This document shows, piece after piece, positions 4,908 through 10,593 of a stretch of DNA of 10,593 nucleotides (position 1 is the stretch's first letter; the number at the start of each line of letters is the position of its first letter). Position numbers and translations under genes: made by a program. Below the pieces are notes generated by a model, which worked only from the letters and a program-made list of their open reading frames with translations, was not told the DNA's origin and did no database searches. Source of the DNA: an uncultured Lachnospiraceae bacterium (GTDB lineage: Bacteria; Bacillota; Clostridia; Lachnospirales; Lachnospiraceae); assembly GCA_902797705.1 (NCBI GenBank), contig CADBTX010000169.1, forward strand, positions 1-10,593, given 5' to 3'.

Positions 4908-7637
4908 TCAACTTTCTTTGAAGACAAGTCCGAAGGATCCCGGCCCGCAATTGGCTGCCACAGCAGGCGAAGCCTTCTGGAAGACTATCCTGTCAAAGTC
5001 AACCTTCCTCTTTATTTCCTTTTTCAGGAAATCCCTTTCACTGCGGTTCAAACCCACATAGGCAATGAACAGGATGTCTTTTTCGATGCTGTCCTTATTC
5101 TTAAGGCATGAAGCGATATACTTTTTCCAGCTTCTCCTTTTTTCACCGATAATGATCCGCTTCATCCTGATGACTCCGCTGCTCATGGTGACTACAGGCC
5201 TTGCGGTAATGGCCTTCATGATCCCGGCAATATGAGTGGAAACCTGCCCTGCTCTCGCGAGGTAGTCTAAGCTGTCCAGCAAGAAACTAAGATGTATCTG
5301 TTTTTTGAACAGACTCACGCCCTCCACAATCTCCTCGGGGCTCTTCCCTTCCTCCATAAGACGGCAGGCCTCGAGCACAATAAGTCCCTGTCCGCAGGAA
5401 ACGCTTTCCGTATCGACTACTTTAACATTGTCGAAGGAACGGGCCGCTTCACTTCCCGGAAGGAAGCCGCTGTTCCTTACCTTTGAAGAGAGGGTGAAGT
5501 ACAAAAGGTTATTTGATGATGTCAGGGCATGAGCAAAGAAATTCTCATGCTCGGACACATCCGGAGCCTCCGTAGATACTATCTTATCCGGGTCTTCCAG
5601 ATACTGAAGGAGTCCTCCCGTCTCAATCTCGGTGACGTCCCTGAATAAACCGCTGTCGGTATGCAGCTTATGGGGAAGGATGTCTATTTCATACTTTTCT
5701 ATCAGATCCCGCGGAAGATCCGCAACGCTTTCTGTAGCGATCTTGATGTGCTTCCTCTTCTTCACCCGGTTCATCCAGGACATGGTATCCTTAAGGATCT
5801 CCTCATTATCTCCCGTTGAATGGATCAGTTCCCCGGGCAGCAGCTTCGCGACCTCGTTCTCCAGTTCATAGCCGTTCATGGGTTTCGAGATATATCCATC
5901 AAAGCCCGCCTTTTCATAATAGTTCCTGCTGCCGCTCTCTGCATTGGCGGTAAGAGCAACTATCTTCGACTCCTTGCAGAAGCCTCCCACCTGAACCCTG
6001 ATCTTATTCAGGGTTTCAACGCCGCTCATTTCCGGCATAAGATCGTCCATAAGGATCACATTATAATGCTTTTCAAGGGTTGCCCTCAGGGCTTCCGCTC
6101 CGCTGGAGGCCGTATCCGTCTGTATCTTTGTATCCCTTAACAGTTTTTCTGCCACCAGACGGTTTGAGGCATTGTCATCGACAATGAGGACCCTTGCCTC
6201 CGGGGCCTCAAATTTCTTCCTGTAGTTCTGCCTGTCCCTGATGCCGGATCTGCTGCTCAGGTTTATCTCTCCAACGGTTCCGTTCCCCACTATCCTCTGG
6301 GGTATCTTTATTATGAAAGTGGTGCCCAGGGTATACACACTGTTAACTGTAATCTTTCCACCCATAAGATCCACAAACTGCTTCACTATGGAAAGTCCGA
6401 GCCCGGTTCCCTCTATCTGACGGTTGCTGTTCTCATCCATTCTCTTAAAGGCATTAAAGAGATAGGGGATACTCTCCTTCTTTATCCCCATGCCCGTATC
6501 CGACACCGAGAATATGATGTCCACGTTATCACCCTCTGTTTCTCCTTTTTCCACAGACATGGTGACACTTCCTTCGGAGGTATACTTAAATGCATTTCCC
6601 AGGACATTGATGAGGATCTGCTTTATCCTTACATCGTCCCCCTCAAGTTCCCTGGGGAGATCCGGTGAGACATTCACATGGAATATAAGCCCCTTCTGAT
6701 CTGCCCGTCCCAGAAACATCCCCGCAAGCTCCGACAGCATCTCATCCGACCTGTACACCACGGGACTAAGTTCCATCTCCCCGGATTCAAATTTTGACAT
6801 ATCGAGGATATCGTTTACGAGATGAAGAAGTATCCTGCCTGCGGACTGGACGTTTTCCGCATCCTCAGCCACTTCATCCGACACATTTTCCCTTAATATC
6901 ATCTCATTCAGGCCGATAATGGTATTAACAGGAGTGCGGATCTCATGACTCATACTGGAGAAGAAGCGGTTCTGTGATTCCATAAGTTCCGCCATCTGCT
7001 TCTTCTGTTCCTCCATCCTTATTCCGGAGATGGTTTCCCGGCGTTTTGTGATTATGATGGAGATACCAAGGAAAAGCTGGATGATAAAGAACAGAACGTA
7101 GTTAAGATATTTCATATCCTCCTTGGGGGCGAGACCCGAGTAAAGGATTATCCAGCTGAACCCGGAAAAGGACATTACGTCGAGTATGATGAAAAAGGCG
7201 GGATCCAGGTAGAAGCACAGAGGTATCACCACAGAGATGATCATAAATATACTGGGATCCACATATCCTCTCATGCTTGCAGCTACATAGGTGCCTACCA
7301 GCGTCCATATCTCAAGAAAAACAGACATCACGGCACTCAGGGCAAAAAATGCCATGTACCTTTTCTCCAGATCAGCCCTAACATAACGGGTCACCAAAAG
7401 GCAGATAACGGAAGCCAGCATGAGCATGGGATACAAAATGCAGATGATGGCGAAGAAATCATGGAAGAGCTCCCTGTTAACGATGGTATAGAGCATTATT
7501 ATCACTTCAAAAACGATGGTCAGAGTGCAAAATCCGATCAGGGTACTGAAACTGGACTGGCAGATCCTTATGGCTGCAGTCTTTCTCGTTTCCCCCGACA
7601 CCTTGGTGAAAAAATAATCGGCTAATAGATTAAACAT
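4908..7637 (-). CDS. Hybrid histidine kinase with receiver and C-terminal DegV domain
   Basis: A 909-residue membrane sensor kinase. About six membrane segments lie in residues 25-198 with no sizeable extracytoplasmic domain. A HisKA dimerisation helix follows with phospho-acceptor H231 (SHEIRTPVN), then a HATPase with N348, D380 in DTGMGI, and GTGLGL (410-415). A receiver spans about 481-600 with D487/D488, phospho-acceptor D531, T563 and K585. After a 29-residue linker, residues 630-909 form a complete DegV (EDD fold) domain: TESVADLP (635-642), VDTESVSCGQGLIVLEA, LLDSLDYLARAGQVS (786-800) and GPGSFGLVF (898-906). DegV/FakB proteins bind fatty acids and present them to a kinase; they are normally separate proteins of about 280 residues. 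The start ATG overlaps the stop of the upstream kinase by 8 nt, with GGAGG nine bases before, so translation is coupled. It has no HPt, and the upstream protein does, so the two may share a phosphorelay. Ligand and target unknown. Confidence 0.93.
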   Translation of the reverse strand: MFNLLADYFFTKVSGETRKTAAIRICQSSFSTLIGFCTLTIVFEVIIMLYTIVNRELFHDFFAIICILYPMLMLASVICLLVTRYVRADLEKRYMAFFALSAVMSVFLEIWTLVGTYVAASMRGYVDPSIFMIISVVIPLCFYLDPAFFIILDVMSFSGFSWIILYSGLAPKEDMKYLNYVLFFIIQLFLGISIIITKRRETISGIRMEEQKKQMAELMESQNRFFSSMSHEIRTPVNTIIGLNEMILRENVSDEVAEDAENVQSAGRILLHLVNDILDMSKFESGEMELSPVVYRSDEMLSELAGMFLGRADQKGLIFHVNVSPDLPRELEGDDVRIKQILINVLGNAFKYTSEGSVTMSVEKGETEGDNVDIIFSVSDTGMGIKKESIPYLFNAFKRMDENSNRQIEGTGLGLSIVKQFVDLMGGKITVNSVYTLGTTFIIKIPQRIVGNGTVGEINLSSRSGIRDRQNYRKKFEAPEARVLIVDDNASNRLVAEKLLRDTKIQTDTASSGAEALRATLEKHYNVILMDDLMPEMSGVETLNKIRVQVGGFCKESKIVALTANAESGSRNYYEKAGFDGYISKPMNGYELENEVAKLLPGELIHSTGDNEEILKDTMSWMNRVKKRKHIKIATESVADLPRDLIEKYEIDILPHKLHTDSGLFRDVTEIETGGLLQYLEDPDKIVSTEAPDVSEHENFFAHALTSSNNLLYFTLSSKVRNSGFLPGSEAARSFDNVKVVDTESVSCGQGLIVLEACRLMEEGKSPEEIVEGVSLFKKQIHLSFLLDSLDYLARAGQVSTHIAGIMKAITARPVVTMSSGVIRMKRIIIGEKRRSWKKYIASCLKNKDSIEKDILFIAYVGLNRSERDFLKKEIKRKVDFDRIVFQKASPAVAANCGPGSFGLVFKES

Positions 7638-10125
7638 TGCCTTCCACCTCCAGCGCTTCCCTTATACTCTCCACAATAAGGTCAAAATGCTCCATGAGCT
7701 CATCAAAGCTTTCTTCTTCAGGAAGTACACCCCTCTTTGCTTCGAGTTCCATACTCTTTGCCTCCTCCGCCAGTTCTCCCGCACCTATCATCCTTGCGGT
7801 ACTCTTTAGGGCATGGACAATGATCTCGAATTTTTTCGGATCCGGGGTATCAAGAGCCCTTCTCATCCCATCCCTCTTCTCATCCCTTTCCGTAACAAAC
7901 TGGGAGAGCAGAGTCCTATAGAATTCCATATCCTTCCGGCAATAGGAAAGCCCCGCAGCCGTATCCACGCCGCGGATAACAAATTCCTTTTCCTTCTCTG
8001 CCGTTTCTTTTCCGGCAGACGGATTTTCATCAAAACCTCCTGACACCACATATCTCGAAGACTTTTTCTTCTCCACATACCGGATAAGATGGGAGGGGAT
8101 CACCCTCTTCAGGACTCTTTCCAGTTCCGTCTGATCTATAGGCTTACTTACGAATCCGTCAAAGCCCTCGGAGAAGAACATATCCCTTGCGGTACTTAGC
8201 GCATTGGCGGTAAGGGCGATCACCGGCAGAGGCTTTTCCCTCCTGTTCCGTTCTCCCTTGATCCTCTTCATGGCCTCCACTCCGTCCATACCGGGCATCA
8301 TATGATCCATGAACACCACATCATATTCATTATCCTTGCACATCTGTGTGGCTTCAAACCCGGAGGGCGCCGTGCTGACATCCATTCCGTAAGCCCCCAG
8401 GACACCCTTTGCCACAGTGAGGTTCATGGGTTCATCGTCCACCACCAGAGCCCTTACTCCGGGAAGCATCATCTTCTCATCACTCTTATCCCTGTCCTCG
8501 GGATCCATATTGAGAACCTGCGCTACAGGGAAGCAGTAGAAGGGCTTCTCCAATACCAGTATCTTCGAACCTTCGGAGGCAGTGAATTCTTTCCTTGCCA
8601 CTACGCACACGATGACCTTCTCTGCCATTTCCTCAAAATACGCCGGATCTGTCGCATACTCCTCCTCCCCCACAAAAAGATGAGTAAGTTCCAGGGTTTC
8701 GTTAAGTTTACGGAGATTTTCCATATTGTCCACCCTGTGCATCCTGACTCCGAGGCCGCGGACTATATTCTTCACCAGTCTGTTATAGTACTCACGCACA
8801 TTGGGATCGCTGAATTTGTCAAAATGGAGGAAGGCTCCGAGACTTAAGTCCTCCCTGTTACGGATATACATACACTCTTCGCTCTCAATGACTTTCTGGG
8901 GCAGACTGACTCCCACTTTTGTGCCGATGCCCGGTCTGCTCTCAAGGGTCACAAATCCTCCCAGACTTGCCACAAAGCCGGAAACGACAGACATACCGAG
9001 ACCCAGCCCGTTAACAGATCTGTCCCTTCCGGAATTACCCTGATAAAAGCCGTCGAAGATATGCTCCATCTGCTCATCATTCATACCGACACCGGTATCC
9101 GTTACATCGATCCTGAGATTTATCCCGTATTCCTCCTTAACGGAGTAGATCCTGACGTATACCCCTCCATCCACGGTATACCTGATGCCGTTTGTGATAA
9201 GGTGCCACAATATCCTCTTTATCTTTTCCGGATCGGAATACATCACGGAAGGAACCGAGGGATCCACATCTATGATCAGTTCCACATCCGTTTTTACGGA
9301 ATCCCTGATCTCCTCCACCAGGTCGTGCAGGACAGCAGAAAGCATATAATTTTCGCAGTTATTTACCAGTCTCTTCCTGTCGATCTCGGAATAATCAAGG
9401 ATATCGTTTATCTGGTTTCCCACCCTTTTACCCGCTTCATTTACGGACCTCATGTCGGAAACGATCTCAGGATCCTTTTCCTTTGAAATGCAGACATCCG
9501 AAAGACCTATAACTGCATTGATGGGTGTTCTTATCTCGTGGGACACATTGGCGAGAAAGTCATTCAGCCTGACCGTAGCCTCCTTGAGTTCCCTTATCTC
9601 ACCATGGGATCTTACCATTACCTCTCCCCATCTGTTCAATATGGTCTTCGCGATCCAGGCGATCATCGTGACCATTCCGAGATGCAGCAGAGCCCTGGTT
9701 ATGACAAGGATGCTGAACCTGTACCCTTCATGGATCATCAAAACAATGTCATAGATAAAGGTGAAGTAAAATGTTATCTGACACAGGGTTACAAGGGAAC
9801 TGATACCCGTCATTAAGTAGAGTAATATAACGGCGGACATGACTATGGCCAGATCAAAGGTACTGGTCAGATGAATGCCGTAGAAAAAGTAAGTACTCAT
9901 CATGAGAAAAGAGTATATCCACAACCTTGAATAATTGGAAAACTTCTGTTCGATGTGCATTACCCAGCTGATTATAAGGGCTAAACCAATGAGAAAAAGG
10001 GGCCATCTTTCCCACCCCATAACAAGAGACTCGGCAATAAGTATCACCGAGAAAATAGTAAAGCTTTCCAGGATCATCATGTGGGATGATGAGAAAAGCT
10101 CGTTTTCTTCGAGTTTTTTATTCAT
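7630..10125 (-). CDS. Hybrid histidine kinase with degenerate receiver, receiver and HPt
   Basis: An 831-residue membrane histidine kinase. About six membrane segments occupy residues 17-160, without a large extracellular part, so it probably senses a signal in or near the membrane. HisKA carries H196 (SHEIRTPIN). The HATPase shows N312, DTGVGM (343-348) and the glycine stretch GLGLGM (373-378). Residues about 428-540 resemble a receiver fold (ending LVLEKPF) but show no phospho-acceptor aspartate. A true receiver spans about 556-675, with VVDDE (561-565), D607 (FMDHMMPGMDG) and K661. An HPt domain (about 713-825) has H771 in VHALKSTARMIGA. This is the multi-step relay layout of BarA/EvgS-type kinases. 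No partner response regulator is nearby. The ribosome site (GCGGGGAT) is weak and close to the ATG. No convincing promoter is visible in the 25 bp after the upstream terminator, so read-through from the small gene may feed this operon. Confidence 0.93.
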   Translation of the reverse strand: MNKKLEENELFSSSHMMILESFTIFSVILIAESLVMGWERWPLFLIGLALIISWVMHIEQKFSNYSRLWIYSFLMMSTYFFYGIHLTSTFDLAIVMSAVILLYLMTGISSLVTLCQITFYFTFIYDIVLMIHEGYRFSILVITRALLHLGMVTMIAWIAKTILNRWGEVMVRSHGEIRELKEATVRLNDFLANVSHEIRTPINAVIGLSDVCISKEKDPEIVSDMRSVNEAGKRVGNQINDILDYSEIDRKRLVNNCENYMLSAVLHDLVEEIRDSVKTDVELIIDVDPSVPSVMYSDPEKIKRILWHLITNGIRYTVDGGVYVRIYSVKEEYGINLRIDVTDTGVGMNDEQMEHIFDGFYQGNSGRDRSVNGLGLGMSVVSGFVASLGGFVTLESRPGIGTKVGVSLPQKVIESEECMYIRNREDLSLGAFLHFDKFSDPNVREYYNRLVKNIVRGLGVRMHRVDNMENLRKLNETLELTHLFVGEEEYATDPAYFEEMAEKVIVCVVARKEFTASEGSKILVLEKPFYCFPVAQVLNMDPEDRDKSDEKMMLPGVRALVVDDEPMNLTVAKGVLGAYGMDVSTAPSGFEATQMCKDNEYDVVFMDHMMPGMDGVEAMKRIKGERNRREKPLPVIALTANALSTARDMFFSEGFDGFVSKPIDQTELERVLKRVIPSHLIRYVEKKKSSRYVVSGGFDENPSAGKETAEKEKEFVIRGVDTAAGLSYCRKDMEFYRTLLSQFVTERDEKRDGMRRALDTPDPKKFEIIVHALKSTARMIGAGELAEEAKSMELEAKRGVLPEEESFDELMEHFDLIVESIREALEVEGNV

Positions 10126-10149
10126 TTATCCCCGCTTATCCTTAATGTC

Positions 10150-10186
10150 TAAAAACAAAGCCTGCGGCGGTATTTAACCACCGCAG
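10150..10186 (-). terminator. Rho-independent terminator after the small zinc-ribbon gene
   Basis: A 10-bp stem (10177-10186 with 10162-10171, one T-G wobble) with a 5-nt loop is followed on the minus strand by GCTTTGTTTTTAG. It lies 13 bp after the stop codon and only 25 bp before the start of the kinase operon. Confidence 0.85.
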
Positions 10187-10198
10187 ACAAATCCCCGA

Positions 10199-10483
10199 TC
10201 AGGCCGTGATCCACCTGGTATGGCACTCGGTGCACTCCTGGCCATCCACAAGTCTTCCTGTTTCATTAATAAAGAATGACCTGGTCTCAATCTTTTCAGA
10301 CTTGCAATTAGGACACTTTTTCTTCGTCTCATGATAATTCGTAAGAGACTCGTTCTTGACCTCAACAGTTCCGGGAGGGCATGAAGCTATATCAGGCTTT
10401 TCCTCATAATTGTGATGCTTATTCTTGCCGCCTGCTACCTCCTCAAGCTCATCTACTCCAACCTTCTTCATGTCGTCTGCCAT
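10199..10483 (-). CDS. Small protein: double-glycine leader plus four-cysteine zinc ribbon
   Basis: A 94-residue protein of unknown function. Residues 1-19 (ending VDELEEVAGG) look like the double-glycine leader of class II bacteriocins and other exported or modified peptides, where a C39 peptidase-transporter cuts after GG. The remaining 75 residues are too long and too ordered-looking for a plain bacteriocin: two CxxC knuckles, C57-PN-C60 and C84-TE-C87, 23 residues apart, form a zinc-ribbon pattern. There is one more cysteine at C35 and a His pair after the GG. The gene is well supported by the ribosome site TAAGGAGGT five bases before the ATG and by its own terminator. No C39 transporter, modification enzyme or immunity gene is visible, though the window ends 110 bp upstream. 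It could instead be a cytoplasmic zinc-binding protein whose N-terminus resembles a leader by chance or ancestry. Confidence 0.85.
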   Translation of the reverse strand: MADDMKKVGVDELEEVAGGKNKHHNYEEKPDIASCPPGTVEVKNESLTNYHETKKKCPNCKSEKIETRSFFINETGRLVDGQECTECHTRWITA

Positions 10484-10525
10484 TTTTTACCTCCTTAAGT
10501 TTATAACTGTAATATTGTTTATTTC

Positions 10526-10544
10526 CGCTGTTTTATCCAGCGGG
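10526..10544 (-). other. Small hairpin in the leader of the zinc-ribbon gene
   Basis: CCGCTG and CAGCGG form a 6-bp stem with a 7-nt loop about 40 bp before the start codon. No T-run follows, so it is not a terminator. The rest of 10498-10593 is AT-rich; I could not assign a promoter with confidence. Confidence 0.35.
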
Positions 10545-10593
10545 TTAAAACCGTCCTGACATAATATACGCATTAATATCAATCTGTGGCAGA

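Noticed and set aside
8302..8847. 181-residue open frame on the plus strand
   Set aside because: It lies wholly opposite the receiver region of the 831-residue kinase, whose domains are clear; no ribosome site or recognisable motif supports it.
10118..10151. Promoter TAGACA-17-TAAATG before the first kinase
   Set aside because: The -10 would overlap the start codon and matches only half of the consensus, implying a leaderless mRNA; not convincing.
10540..10575. -10-like TATTAT for the zinc-ribbon gene
   Set aside because: No acceptable -35 hexamer is found 16-18 bp upstream, so I did not annotate a promoter.

Overview
The window looks like part of the genome of a Gram-positive Clostridia member, most likely a Lachnospiraceae (Butyrivibrio/Roseburia-like). 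This is inferred from the clostridial-type sugar operon, strong AGGAGG-type ribosome binding sites, a DegV protein, and a small double-glycine-leader peptide of a kind common in that family. All seven genes lie on the minus strand, so transcription runs from the right edge to the left.

Right part (10593 to about 4820): a 94-residue protein with a bacteriocin-like double-glycine leader followed by a four-cysteine zinc-ribbon motif, closed by a terminator. Then come two hybrid histidine kinases whose genes overlap by 8 nt. The first (831 aa) has about six membrane segments, HisKA, HATPase, a degenerate receiver, a true receiver and an HPt domain. The second (909 aa) has about six membrane segments, HisKA, HATPase and a receiver, and then, in place of an HPt or DNA-binding output, a complete DegV (FakB-like lipid-binding) domain. 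No separate response regulator is present. A perfect 14-bp hairpin ends this unit.

Left part (about 4755 to 1): an L-arabinose unit. It holds araR (GntR-type DNA-binding head on a LacI-type sugar-binding body, close to Bacillus AraR), an FGGY kinase probably acting as L-ribulokinase (araK), a YtfQ-like sugar-binding lipoprotein with an unusual Ala/Glu-rich tether, and the beginning of the ABC transporter ATPase, cut by the window edge. araR has a clear sigma-A promoter with two similar operator-like sites about 40 bp apart. Between promoter and start codon lies a leader of about 190 nt packed with five hairpins. The binding-protein gene has its own promoter preceded by three repeats at 11-bp spacing, and a terminator-like hairpin separates it from the ATPase gene.

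The arabinose genes form a sensible functional set: uptake by the binding protein and ABC transporter, phosphorylation of ribulose by AraK, and repression relieved by arabinose through AraR. The kinase pair appears to be a separate signalling unit. The HK-REC-DegV fusion, the zinc-ribbon peptide with a double-glycine leader and the structured araR leader are the parts most worth following up.
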